A stretch of DNA of 45,872 nt from Loigolactobacillus backii (GCF_003946275.1 NZ_RHNQ01000012.1:1-45872); one strand, 5' to 3'. Numbered from the stretch's first letter, positions 30,701 through 38,634 are shown. Notes: generated by a model not told the origin, from the letters alone. Numbers and translations: made by a program.

Positions 30701-33700
30701 CAGGTCAAAATCCACAATTGGCGGCCTCAGTTGTGGTTCAAGGTGGTACCAAGGTTTACGATGGTGACGCAAGTACTGATCCAACCACCTTTACTGTTTT
30801 AGCACCAAGTAAAGATACTGATTTCGTCGTACCTGATTTAACCGCTGATGATTTTGATTTAAGTGGCATTGACAGTCAAAACGTTGGTAACTACGTGGTT
30901 AACCTAAGCGCTAGTGGATTGAAGAAGTTACAGGCTGCTAATCCAAACTATGACTTTGATTTAACGAATGTCCAAAATGGTTTGTTCGCCATTACGCCAG
31001 CGTCAATTACGATCAAGGCACCAACTGTGTCCAAGACTTATGATGGCAAGGCTTATAGTGGTGCTATAACGGCCACAGCGGCGGGTGTTCCAGCCTCAGG
31101 TGTAGCGCCAGTATACAGTTTGACTGATTTGAGTCAGGATGTTAACGCTGGTAGTTATGCTATCAACGTTACCGCAACGGCCACTGATAATTCGAACTAC
31201 AAGATTACCACTGAACCCGGTCAGTTAACCATTACGCCACAAGGCCTAGATGTGACACCACCAAATACGCCAGCGAACCCAACGAATCCTGATGATCCAA
31301 GTCAGAATCCACAGTTAACGGCTTCGGTCGTCGTTCAAGGCGCAACGAAAGTTTATGATGGTGATGCTAGTACTGATCCAACAACTTATACCGTTTTGGC
31401 ACCAAGTAACTATTCTGATTTTGTTATGCCAACCTTAACGGCCAGCGATTTTGATTTAAGTGATGTGAACAGCCAGAATGTGGGTAACTACAGTGTGACT
31501 TTAAACGCTAGTGGTTTGAAGAAACTGCAGGACGCCAACCCGAACTACAAGTTTGATTTAACCGATGTTCAAAATGGCCTGTTCGTCATTACGCCAGCAC
31601 CAATTACCATCAAGGCACCAACTGTGTCCAAGACTTATGATGGCCAAGGCTACACTGCTGATTTAGCGGCTACCGTAGCCGGTGTACCAACTAAGGGCTT
31701 AGCACCAGATTATAGTTTGACCAATGTTAGTGGTGACGCGGCTGTTGGCAATTACGCGATTAACGTCACAGCACCAAACACTGCTGATAATAGCAATTAC
31801 AAGATCACGACAAATCCTGGTAGCTTAACCATTACGCCAGCCGGTTTAGACGTGACACCACCAAATACGCCTGAAAACCCAACGAACCCTGACAATCCAA
31901 GTCAGAATCCACAATTAGCAAGTTCAGTTGTGGTTCAAGGGGCAACCAAGGTTTACGACGGTGATGCCAGCACTGATCCAACCACTTATACCGTTTTGGC
32001 ACCAAGCAAAGATACCAATTTCGTCGTACCAGATTTAACGGCGGCTGATTTTGATTTAAGTGGCATTGACAGTCAAAACGTTGGTAACTACGCGGTTACC
32101 TTAAACGCCAGTGGCCTGAAGAAGTTACAAACTTCTAATCCAAACTATGATTTTGACGCCACCGACGTTCAAAATGGGTTATTCGTGATTACCCCAGCAG
32201 CAGTCACAATCACCGCACCATCTGTTAGCAAGACCTATGATGGCCAAGCCTACACTGGTGATCTGAAGACAACTGTTTCTGGCGTACCAACAAAGGGAAC
32301 TAGCCTAAACTACACGTTAAGTGATTTAAGCAAGGACACTGCGGTTGGTCAATACGCGATTAACGTTAATCAAACCGCTAGTGATAATTCAAATTATAAG
32401 GTTAGTGTTGTAGCCGGCCAGTTAACGATTACGGCCGCTGCTGATTACAGCTTAACCACTAACTACGTTGATGAAACAGGTAAGCAAGTCGCAACCAGTG
32501 ATAGTAAAACTGATTTAAGTTACGGTGATGCTTACACAACGACGGCCAAGGTCGTGAACGGTTACTACTTGACGGCAGTACCAAGTAACGCCAAGGGTAC
32601 AATTGGCAAGGGTAACTTAACTGTTACCTACGTTTATAACAAGGTTGGTAGCTATGTGATCACCCCACCAAACGGCGGCAGTGAAACGGATGTTCCTTAT
32701 CCAAATGATCCGGCTGATCCTGGTAAAGTCACCACCCCAACGACACCAATCGTGCCAAGTGTGCCTGGTGAAACCCCAGTTGGACCAAATGGTGATCCAT
32801 TAACCCCATCCGGTGACGGTTACTTGCCACCAGCAACACCAGCTGATCCAGGCAAAGATACAACCATCACTTATGTTGCCAACGATTACGGCGTAACGGT
32901 CAATTACGTTGATCAAAACGGCAAACAAGTAGCAACAAGTGAGACGCAGACAAAGTTGCACGATGGCGATGATTACACGACAACTGCCAAAGTTGTTAAT
33001 GGTTACTACTTAACGGCCGTACCAAGCAATGCCAAAGGCACAATTGGTACCAGTGATTTAACGGTTACCTACGTTTACAACAAGGTTGGTAACGTGATCA
33101 CGCCACCAAACGGCGGCAGTGAAACGGATGTTCCTTATCCAAATGATCCAGATAATCCAGGCAAAGTCACCACACCAACGACACCAATTGTGCCAAGTGA
33201 ACCTGGTGAAACACCAGTTGGACCAAATGGTGATCCATTAACCCCATCGGGCGATGGCTACTTGCCACCAGCAGTACCGGTTGATCCAGGCACGGATACG
33301 TCAATCACGTATACCAAAGATGATCAAACGGCGACTGTGACCTACATTGATGACGATACCGGTCAAGTATTAACGAGTGATAGTCTTACAGGTAAATCTG
33401 GTGCAACCATTAGTTATAGTACGGCTGCTAAGATTGCCAGTTACACACAAAAGGGCTACCAGTTAGTGAGTGATGGCTTCAGTGGCACACCAGTCTTTGA
33501 TGACAACACCACAGCTACCCAGAACTTCGAAGTTCACTTTAAGCAGGGTCAAGCAACGGCAACGCCGGCTAACCCAGGAACACCTGGTGCACCAGTTGAT
33601 TCCACTAATCCAGATGGACCAAAGTGGCCTGATGGTACAACTGAAACTGATCTTGTGCACAACGTGACCGAGACGATTCATTACGTTGACAACAACGGCA

Positions 33701-34314
33701 AGACTTTAGTGCCCGACAAGGTTGATACAGTGACCTTTACCCGGACAGCAGTTGTTAATGAAGTCACAGGCAAGTTAACTTATACGCCTTGGACGGCAAC
33801 TAATGGTGACACTAGCTTTGATGCGCAAAACACACCAATGGTTAGTGGTTATACACCAAGTCAGAGTACAATCGCTGCTGTAACTGGGCTAACAGCAACA
33901 AGTTCGGATATTGTCAAGACGGTGGTTTACGCCGAGCAGACGGCTGCTACACCAGCAACACCGACGACAACGCCAGCTAAAGTCGTCACACCAGCTGTTG
34001 CAACGCCAACTGAACAAACAGTGACACCAACAGTTAGGTCAACGACAGAAAAGACTGTTCCAACAGCTGCTAAAGTAACACCAAAAGTAGCGGCTACGCA
34101 GACAGTCAAAACGGCAAAAGCAACGGCAAAGACAACTAAACCTGTCTCTACAGCAGCAGTCAAGGCAGCAACTTCTGATAATGGTCAGAAACGTTTGCCA
34201 CAAACTGGTGATGCCAAGGAAGGCTGGTTAGCGGAAGTTGGCCTAGCTATGTTAGGCTCAATCGGCTTACTAGGTGCAGCCAAACGCCGGAAACACGATG
34301 AAGATGGCAATTAA
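21757..34314 (+). CDS. Giant multi-MBG, MucBP surface adhesin, LPQTG-anchored
   Basis: Cell-wall protein of 4185 residues. The signal variant KMYKAKKQW is at 19-27, with cleavage likely after KANA52. A Thr/Ser/Ala-rich stalk runs to about residue 280, followed by a large non-repetitive beta-rich region (about 288-1145) that may be the ligand-binding head. Two MucBP-like domains (about 1150-1313) and a Mub B2-like domain (about 1325-1425) precede eleven units of 177-200 residues (1422-3562), each with two MBG-type beta domains (motifs KVYDGDASTD and KTYDGQ) and a Pro-rich linker. Three MucBP-like domains, a second B2-like domain and a Thr/Pro-rich wall region follow. Sortase site LPQTG is at 4147-4151. 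Mucus or glycan adhesion is the family expectation. Confidence 0.9.
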   Translation: MRRYNYRDMLISESKTHYKMYKAKKQWVAMGMTAFGLSLGAFVANPATKANAATVPVKAANSQASSGAATSSASAVALKTSTTASSAATTSTASSAANSSAATSTSTAASSSTAAQSTTSAAVKTAANTATQSTATSTAAQSTATSTPATTTATSSAAQSTAPSTAVTKTATSTTAQSITSTTSNKAATSTAAQSTAASSVATPTTTQTTAGQVGATSTAKTDLASTATTNLTDPTATELTATKSAAAAKYVATGQAQVISAKAAASSNFSLTDATASTPITDSNYSKQHNLVATVNAQVGDAITITVPWIFTATSDNVMGVKKSTVAADVTGQTTTTAVPMNTVFTYTATQAGIQTINIVLTGTVSPNGLNDDSTYKVLLTDNDATQSTLTYTVSNPNTLSFNNVILDQNQTGTLVVNQNYAYGVELTSPNHVKWNGNFSLTVPTGFKLLGGTLLDGTGSSMGDITSFNQATTPRVSDGGITQAGAGTPIIIEKPFLTYTSSTSVYIQFWGMYTNSLADTENTFSISGQFVSSTGDATYNANNTQLLSGTSTIPLNVSTAKSDENLGISSITFGTLGSSLQNNYGQNDLNNAYLDSVDSSGNKQSQSGNYSFTNNARYASFLNTGNITQTNAKLSIDLENGTEALYDQNSKQYYYGFDADTFNTIQSIVLTDSNGKQTTYATSDLKSNALFLPVGQDGSDIQNITVVWNQVLPGVEQGIEYMGNNILTSKKINDTAIYKFNYSSDQIVTPIESYKNLTIVNAPGIPLSVSVTGITGGNSSLPSGIYRPGNTVSGTFYIGTSRIGNLGTYYLTVPQELDFSSITWTSGSKMTSLPDINDYLTDLGYIGPNGERILKLDLSSINSSLFIDNSSSGIHSYNGFVLNMTVNKDALPLTTTASFYDTIQIAAEDSYTLYSGQKTYEMQYGNQTVEVISPTQNGKDFTSNYQIVIPSFMGSQDGVDDPMTAKNTFLDYDATDPDNTTARFSSGATTDTKDDINSSTIQMVTVNGTDASSPWTQNLINLPNTANGDTFNLILTGEGTIESQTAAGDAALLYSTENITPVTGEKIDTTNFVTADQVSDWSTIKSVLMTIGSLTDGDLAVAWLPVQVQNINDVPVDSSATFSSVFKAENTVDNSILESDQTMNAKVVATSNVTTQWIQEDANGALTAIKPSNTTAYEIGDDYTTTPLAIGDIPAGYMLSETPANATGTTGRDSLTVTYLYVVQAQRVNVHYMKVNINKNSDWIPAIGAEIPGTEQQLTGNSGGTYTNTLVIPANYHLAGEDSYDAEAVTGTYDSDFTIDQDYYVYVKDDTVTETPTDNPDNYDLTKDVNETITYVYEDGTTAAGDHTDKVSFTRTATKDLVTGDVTYTDWVATDKDTTFDAVTSPTIKGYTADQPTVAAVTGLTEASTDVTKKVTYGIADGAIVIGANTKVYDNDPTTDPTYTVTLPTGIVAPTWTADDFTAPSSQDASDTAYSVSLSTKGQDDLKAANPNFSFTTAMITAGALTITPALITIAGPELNKTYDGKAYTGKGNVAVINGVPANGSAPDYDLGDLSDDIDVGTYPIAVTADATKNGNYKITTAPGHLTITPQGLETVPPNTPTNPTNPDDPSQNPQLTASVVVQGATKTYDGDASTDPTTFTVLAPSNYADFVIPTLTADDFDLSNLTSQNVGSYSLTLSASGLKKLQDANTNYSFDATDVQNGLFVITPAPITITGPTVSKTYDGQGYTTALTGTITGLPDKGLAPDYSLTDVSGDSAVGNYDINVTTPNTADNSNYTITPVAGKLSITPASLEVTPPNTPEDPTNPEEPGENPQLATSVVVQGGTKVYDGDASTDPTTYTVLAPSKDTDFVIPDLTADDFDLSGIDSQNVGNYVVNLSASGLKKLRDANTNYSFDLTDVQNGLFVITQAPVTITAPTLNKTYDGQPYTGTDDVAQVTGVPSNGVDLTYSLTDLSQDINADSYAIDVIATAEDNPNYKITATPGQLTITPQSLEVTPPNTPATPTNPDDPGQNPQLTASVVVQGGTKTYDGDASTDPTTFTVLAPSNYADFVIPDLTAADFDLSDLNSQNVGNYVVTLNASGLKKLQAANTNYEFDATDVQNGLFAITPASITITAPTVAKTYDGQGYTAILTGTITGLPDKGLTPDYSLTDVSGDSAVNSYAINVTVPNTAGNSNYTITTTPGILTINPVVDGISVSLGTQQKLYDGDASTDPTMYQVSLSNGLVAPTWTAADFDFSGITSQNVGTYAVTLSAQGLSDLRAANLNYTITADEIGTGSFKITPAPITIKAPTVSKTYDGKPYSGDLTATLTGVPTKGDQPVYSLTDVSADVAADDYELNVNADATANSNYTITTVAGKLTITPQSLDVTPPNTPTNPTNPEDPGQNPQLMASVVVQGGTKVYDGDASTDPTTFIVLAPSDYADFVIPDLTADDFDLSDLNSQNVGNYVVNLSASGLQKLQAANPNYKFDLTDVQNGLFAITPAPITITAPSASKTYDGQPYSGALTATVDGVPTKGLAPDYSLTNVSGYTTVGNYDINVVTTNTADNSNYTITTTPGQLSITAAELDVTPPNTPENPTNPDDPGQNPQLAASVVVQGGTKVYDGDAATDLTTYTVLAPSKDTDFIIPDLIAADFDLSGIDSQNVGNYVVTLSASGLQKLQAANTNYKFDLTDVQNGLFVITPAPITITAPSASKTYDGQPYTGVLTATVDGVPSAGVTPVYSLADLSQDVNAGSYDINVNATASDNSNYTITTTPGTLTITPKGLDVTPPNTPETPTNPGDPGQNPQLAASVVVQGGTKVYDGDAATDQTTYTVLAPSEDTDFVVPDLTAADFDLSGINSQNVGNYAVTLNATGLQKLQAANPNYDFDLTNVQNGLFVITPAPVTIKAPSVSKTYDGQAYSGKVTATVTGVPTKGSNVSYDLSDLSSDVAVGNYVIDVAVDATANSNYTIKTKKGQLSITPAGLDVTPPNTPENPTNPADPGQNPQLAASVVVQGGTKVYDGDASTDPTTFTVLAPSKDTDFVVPDLTADDFDLSGIDSQNVGNYVVNLSASGLKKLQAANPNYDFDLTNVQNGLFAITPASITIKAPTVSKTYDGKAYSGAITATAAGVPASGVAPVYSLTDLSQDVNAGSYAINVTATATDNSNYKITTEPGQLTITPQGLDVTPPNTPANPTNPDDPSQNPQLTASVVVQGATKVYDGDASTDPTTYTVLAPSNYSDFVMPTLTASDFDLSDVNSQNVGNYSVTLNASGLKKLQDANPNYKFDLTDVQNGLFVITPAPITIKAPTVSKTYDGQGYTADLAATVAGVPTKGLAPDYSLTNVSGDAAVGNYAINVTAPNTADNSNYKITTNPGSLTITPAGLDVTPPNTPENPTNPDNPSQNPQLASSVVVQGATKVYDGDASTDPTTYTVLAPSKDTNFVVPDLTAADFDLSGIDSQNVGNYAVTLNASGLKKLQTSNPNYDFDATDVQNGLFVITPAAVTITAPSVSKTYDGQAYTGDLKTTVSGVPTKGTSLNYTLSDLSKDTAVGQYAINVNQTASDNSNYKVSVVAGQLTITAAADYSLTTNYVDETGKQVATSDSKTDLSYGDAYTTTAKVVNGYYLTAVPSNAKGTIGKGNLTVTYVYNKVGSYVITPPNGGSETDVPYPNDPADPGKVTTPTTPIVPSVPGETPVGPNGDPLTPSGDGYLPPATPADPGKDTTITYVANDYGVTVNYVDQNGKQVATSETQTKLHDGDDYTTTAKVVNGYYLTAVPSNAKGTIGTSDLTVTYVYNKVGNVITPPNGGSETDVPYPNDPDNPGKVTTPTTPIVPSEPGETPVGPNGDPLTPSGDGYLPPAVPVDPGTDTSITYTKDDQTATVTYIDDDTGQVLTSDSLTGKSGATISYSTAAKIASYTQKGYQLVSDGFSGTPVFDDNTTATQNFEVHFKQGQATATPANPGTPGAPVDSTNPDGPKWPDGTTETDLVHNVTETIHYVDNNGKTLVPDKVDTVTFTRTAVVNEVTGKLTYTPWTATNGDTSFDAQNTPMVSGYTPSQSTIAAVTGLTATSSDIVKTVVYAEQTAATPATPTTTPAKVVTPAVATPTEQTVTPTVRSTTEKTVPTAAKVTPKVAATQTVKTAKATAKTTKPVSTAAVKAATSDNGQKRLPQTGDAKEGWLAEVGLAMLGSIGLLGAAKRRKHDEDGN
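26053..32440 (+). repeat. Eleven tandem double-MBG coding repeats
   Basis: The conserved (V/T)YDGDA or equivalent codons fall at 26053, 26641, 27241, 27841, 28372, 28960, 29560, 30157, 30754, 31351 and 31951. Spacing is 588-600 bp except one of 531 bp, where a unit joins a divergent copy (LYDGDASTDPTMYQV) without the usual Pro-rich linker. The first copy (VYDNDPTTDPT) is also divergent. All stay in frame. Confidence 0.92.
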
Positions 34315-34346
34315 CAAGTATTAAAAGGCACTTAGGTATGATAAAG

Positions 34347-34384
34347 AGGCACAGCAGCTTAATTCAAGTTGCTGTGCTTTTTTG
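34347..34384 (+). terminator. Terminator after the second giant surface protein
   Basis: GCACAGCAGCTT pairs with AAGTTGCTGTGC around AATTC, followed by six T. It lies 35 bases after the stop codon. Confidence 0.88.
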
Positions 34385-35131
34385 TGCCCTGATTTTTTGA
34401 ATTACGGGAAGTATTTTTATATTGCTGTTCATTATTTTTATGATCAAATCAATCGTCTTTAGAAGGTCAATCTTTACTAAAGAAGGTTAAAAAGAGGTGT
34501 TTGTGCGTCCTCAACTTTAATTGATTACCAGAGTAAGCGGCCAAAAGAATTGGTAACGGCCTAATTGTTAGTTGCGTCGGCAGGGTTGAATGGCAGCGCT
34601 TTTCTTGTGTGCTAAGTCAACTATATTATAGAATATTTATGAAAAGTGATTTGTGAGTAAGACTTTAGCTAGAGACCTTTTAGAGGAAATTCTATCATGA
34701 AATAGTCATTATTTAATGATTATCTGATAGCTTGGAAAACTTCAGGCCGTAAATTAGGTGACGCTTGTTTTTGATCTTGCCAATCTTTCCTATGATTTTA
34801 AAAAATAAGTAGTTCCGAATTTTGGCTAATTTTGGCTAAAGATGGGGATTCATTGGTAGTGAATAATCAAGCGGATTGGGCTAAAATTTAGGTAGCGGCA
34901 GTTGGAGTTAGCAAAATAAAAAAATCAATTAATGATGATTAATTGTCGCTTAGTTGATTAAAGTTCTAATAATTAAGCTGTCAAAAAATAAATAAAAAAA
35001 TAATGGTAATTGAATGAAAACTTAAAGCAGGTTTAGAAATTAATTTCACTAGTAGTTTCTGGCTAATTAAGTCATAAAAAATTAGTTTAAAGGTCATTTA
35101 AGCAGTTAATAGAGTTAAGGACGGATTATAT
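34385..35131. other. Long AT-rich gap upstream of the second Mga-like gene
   Basis: About 750 bases without a credible gene. It holds a perfect 7-bp inverted repeat with a 4-base centre (AATTAAT-GATG-ATTAATT) at 34927-34944 and a short direct repeat of TTTTGGCTAA near 34817-34840. The length suggests regulatory DNA or a decayed gene, but no clear promoter could be assigned. Confidence 0.4.
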
Positions 35132-36553
35132 ATGAAAGCCAAAACATTCACGAAAGATTCCACGACGCAAGGGGCCGTCAAATCAGTTTCTACAGCAGAG
35201 GATTTCAGCGCCAAGGACACTTCTTTTTCCACATTATTCCTAACCAATAAAGATTTACGTATGTTGCGGGTGTTTCATTATCTTAAAAGTAGCAAGGACG
35301 GCAGCACGGTAAATATTAGTAAAAAGTGTGCCGATCTGTCCTATCAAACCGTGTACCAAGAAATTCGCAAAATTCATAAAAAAGCAAAGAGTGAATTCCC
35401 TAAAGAAGTCAGTAATAACGCCGAAAAACGGTTAACAACTGGTGCGTTAAAGGCTAATTTAGTGCGCAATAGTTTAGTTTACCGGTGTTTGGAATATATT
35501 TTTTACGCGCCGGAAACACCCATTGAACTACTGGAAAAGGTTATGAACGCCAGTATGTCAACCATTGTTCGCCACTTTCATTTAATTAGGCACGTTTTAC
35601 GCGATTTTGGTATCTATATAAATATTAGCGATTTTAAAATCACAGGTGATGAACGGCAGCTAAGGATATTCTTTTACCTGATGTTTCAACTGGCCGAGGA
35701 AGACATTTTAGTTCCGATTTCACAGAAAAATGTTTTTAAAAAATTAATTGGCAAATTACCTCATGGCGCGCTGTTTTTAGATAATAAAAAACAAACTGAT
35801 TTTCTAAAAATCTGTGCCATTAGGAATAAGCAGGGGTTTCGCCTACAGGATGATAATTTTGAGAATTATTCTAACATTGTCAGTAAAAAGCCGATTTCGT
35901 TGACTAAATATCCGGAGATAATGTGGGCGGAATATTTCTGTAATCAAAGTCCGTATTTTGCAACGCAGGACCATCATGTTAAGGATTATGCCTACTATTC
36001 GGAAATCATTTACCTAACTGATTTGATAATTGATCAATTAAAGTTAACGCGTTCTTCGGCCTACGTTTTAGAACTAAAGCCATATTTAAGGCTGGTTATT
36101 GAATTTGTTCAAAAAATATCGTTACCATTTTTATCACTGAATTACGTTGAAAGCTCAACTAATTATTACGTTATCGACCATGAATTACAGCAATTATTTG
36201 CAAAACACGGTTCAAATTTTACTCACTTAAAAACTAATCAGGACGCAATCATCAAAAGTGTCATTCCAATTATTCAACCATACTTTTCAACCAATCAGCA
36301 GCTGATTTTTGTTGACATCAGCACCAACTATCTAACCAAAAGTCGGTTGTTAAACACGTTAAATATGCATTTACCTTTAAACTACACGGCCATTGTGACC
36401 AAGTCTAATTCAAATATCAAAAAATATTTTTTAATTACCGATCAACAAGTGCACCAAACCGATAATAATTATGTTTGGCACAGTAACCTTAGTTTTCATG
36501 AAAATGTGTTTGAACTCGCCAATTTATTGGGTGTTAACTTGGGTCACGTTTGA
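35132..36553 (+). CDS. Second Mga-family-like transcriptional regulator
   Basis: Cytosolic protein of 473 residues with the same architecture as the minus-strand regulator at 10835-12319 but low direct identity. A winged-helix region (FLTNKDLRMLRVFHYL ... NISKKCADLSYQTVYQEI) is followed by a second HTH-like region (LLEKVMNASMSTIVRHFHLI) and a PRD-like helical part, then a C-terminal alpha/beta domain (QLIFVDISTNYLTKSRLL). AAGGACGGA lies upstream of the ATG at 35132. Sitting just downstream of the giant adhesins, it may control them or the unknown genes after it. Family placement is from fold-like pattern only. Confidence 0.65.
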   Translation: MKAKTFTKDSTTQGAVKSVSTAEDFSAKDTSFSTLFLTNKDLRMLRVFHYLKSSKDGSTVNISKKCADLSYQTVYQEIRKIHKKAKSEFPKEVSNNAEKRLTTGALKANLVRNSLVYRCLEYIFYAPETPIELLEKVMNASMSTIVRHFHLIRHVLRDFGIYINISDFKITGDERQLRIFFYLMFQLAEEDILVPISQKNVFKKLIGKLPHGALFLDNKKQTDFLKICAIRNKQGFRLQDDNFENYSNIVSKKPISLTKYPEIMWAEYFCNQSPYFATQDHHVKDYAYYSEIIYLTDLIIDQLKLTRSSAYVLELKPYLRLVIEFVQKISLPFLSLNYVESSTNYYVIDHELQQLFAKHGSNFTHLKTNQDAIIKSVIPIIQPYFSTNQQLIFVDISTNYLTKSRLLNTLNMHLPLNYTAIVTKSNSNIKKYFLITDQQVHQTDNNYVWHSNLSFHENVFELANLLGVNLGHV

Positions 36554-36770
36554 AAATTAGCCTGTGTTTTCTTGCCTAATTTATTCTGCTATGCTTGCTT
36601 AATTTTTTGGCCTAAATGTGTTTAGAAAATTGGTCTGTCGTGTTCGCCACGTTTCAGTTTGGCATATTTTACAAACACTTCCTAATCGTAAAAATGCCGG
36701 TCAATTTCATTGCTATTTTCTGGAGTTAGAAAATTAGCGTTCTGTTTAAATCAAAAAGGGGGCCTTTATT

Positions 36771-37382
36771 TTGTTCAATCATGATAAAAGCCAAAATATT
36801 GAAGGGAAGGATTGGCTTAATGATTCTTACCCAGTTGGACAAGAAGTCGGTAGTCCAATGCATCAATTATTAGAAGAAAAATTAATTTCGAAAAAAACGT
36901 TTAACGACTATTTTAATCATAGTGACAAGTTGGCGCCAGCTACACGCAGGGCGCTAGCAGTGTTGGAGGCGGCCAATGCTGCCGATGAACGCCTTTTTTG
37001 TTCCAATGTAAAAGAATTCAAACTTAGGTTTAAAAATCGGCTGCCACTTGTGCTGCCTTCGGAAAGTATGGCCCGGATTTATTGTGCCGAAAAGTCTACC
37101 GACGCAAACAATACTTATGAAACCACGAACTTTTTACTGATAATTAACTTGGATAAACTTAAATTTTTAGCAGTAAATACTGCTGAGACTGAGAAAAGCC
37201 AATACCGATTGCTGAATTGTCAGGATATTACTGCAATTGAGCTCGATTTGGCGTTTGAAAAGTTAAGTATTAACGTTGTTTGGTCACCAGCCTCAGTTGC
37301 TAGAGGTGTTAATTTAAGGCAACGCTCTGTTATTGTTGACCGGGCATTATTTGTTTACGCACGGGAAATGATTAAGGGCTGA
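36771..37382 (+). CDS. Hypothetical soluble protein
   Basis: A 203-residue protein without signal or membrane segment. The start is TTG at 36771 behind AAAGGGGG at the right distance; the nearby ATG is out of frame. The N-terminal half is helical (MHQLLEEKLISKKTF ... ALAVLEAANAADERLF); the C-terminal half is beta-rich (FLLIINLDKLKFLAV ... AIELDLAFEKLSINVVW) and loosely recalls bacterial PH-like domains, which is only an impression. A 294-bp gap with no clear element separates it from the SseB-like gene downstream. Confidence 0.65.
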   Translation: MFNHDKSQNIEGKDWLNDSYPVGQEVGSPMHQLLEEKLISKKTFNDYFNHSDKLAPATRRALAVLEAANAADERLFCSNVKEFKLRFKNRLPLVLPSESMARIYCAEKSTDANNTYETTNFLLIINLDKLKFLAVNTAETEKSQYRLLNCQDITAIELDLAFEKLSINVVWSPASVARGVNLRQRSVIVDRALFVYAREMIKG

Positions 37383-37676
37383 TTGAAATAAGCTGGCCAT
37401 TCTATATTGGAATATCAATGGGGAATGGGATCACTGTTTTATTTTAAGTAAATATTTCTAGTATCTGAGACTGGTTCGTTGTATTTGTAACTTTATAATT
37501 TATTCTGGGATTTAAGGATCGGAAGTTGTGGCAAAATCTAATTTTGGCACGGCTTTTTTGGTGTCTTGATTGCTAATTGAAAAAGAAGGGCCGCTCCTTT
37601 ATGATAAATAGTATCCAAGCAAAGATCGATGGATCTGCGATAACCTGATGATTGTCTAAATTAATGGAGGCCCAAG

Positions 37677-38492
37677 ATGAGTCTATTTGATGTTTTTAAG
37701 AAAAAGAAAACTAACCAACAAGGATTAACCAAACCAACTACCAATCCACAATTAGAGCAGTATTTTAGATTATTAAGAAGTAAACCACGGGATGAAGCTG
37801 GGCTGATTGAACAAATTTTTCGCTATATTGCGCTGAATGGGCGATTCTTAGTGGTTATCGCGACGGAAGCGGAAATCAATGAACAAACAACGATGTTAAC
37901 TATGAAAAAAGATGAAAAATTTAGTTTCCCCTTACTGACCAATACTGCTAATGAAACGATGTTACCAGTGTTTTCGAATTGGGATGAATTGAGAAAGTGG
38001 CAAAAGCGTCCTAGTGATAAAGCATTGGTCGTTGATTTTGAAGATATTGCCACTATGGTGTTAGAAGGCACTGATGCCGGATTTAGTCTTGATCCTTTTA
38101 CGGAGAATTTTGTGGTTTACCGGCAACAGGTTAAGCACATGCATGATCAAAAAAATATTGAGCAGCACGGGCATGTTACCCAGGTCATCAAAAAAGATGC
38201 AGCGGTTGAAATTGGTGAACCGGCCGATTATCCAACTGAAATGGTGGCTGAACTTGCCGCTCAATTACCGGCAATAAAGGAAGTAAAGGCAGTTTGGCTG
38301 CGGTGGTGGGTACGTGATGATGAAGGCAGTTACCTATTATTGCTCAATTATACGGGTAACCGCGCCCAGCTTTATCCAAAAATAGGTAAAATTGTCACGC
38401 CTTATTTGCGTGGCCACTACATAGATATTATGGAAAGTCAGTCATTCTCTGATGTAATCGAGAAAGTAGAACCGATTTATACGCGCAGATAA
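37677..38492 (+). CDS. SseB-like protein (second copy)
   Basis: A 271-residue soluble protein. The N terminus MSLFDVFKKKKTNQQG and the region FSFPLLTNTANETMLPVFSNWDELRKWQ followed by KALVVDFEDIATMVLEGTDAGFSLDPF match the SseB N-terminal layout; the last 80 residues (YLLLLNYTGNRAQLYPKIGKIV) match the SseB C-terminal domain. GGAGG precedes the ATG at 37677. It is clearly shorter and more regular than the SseB-like protein at 14332-15198; the two bracket the giant adhesins. A hairpin terminator lies downstream. Confidence 0.82.
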   Translation: MSLFDVFKKKKTNQQGLTKPTTNPQLEQYFRLLRSKPRDEAGLIEQIFRYIALNGRFLVVIATEAEINEQTTMLTMKKDEKFSFPLLTNTANETMLPVFSNWDELRKWQKRPSDKALVVDFEDIATMVLEGTDAGFSLDPFTENFVVYRQQVKHMHDQKNIEQHGHVTQVIKKDAAVEIGEPADYPTEMVAELAAQLPAIKEVKAVWLRWWVRDDEGSYLLLLNYTGNRAQLYPKIGKIVTPYLRGHYIDIMESQSFSDVIEKVEPIYTRR

Positions 38493-38588
38493 TTTTAGTG
38501 AATTAGAATTTATTAAATGGTCGATTGTGAGAATTAAGGGAACATCGCTAGAGTTTTATATTTTGCATAACGTTCGTTAAAGGTATTT

Positions 38589-38634
38589 GGCCGGCCAAAA
38601 CATTTTAATGGCAATGTTTTGTTATGGCCTTTTC
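38589..38634 (+). terminator. Terminator after the second SseB-like gene
   Basis: CAAAACATT pairs with AATGTTTTG around an 8-base loop, extended by outer GGCC/GGCC, then TTTTC. Plausible intrinsic terminator about 100 bases after the stop codon. Confidence 0.6.
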
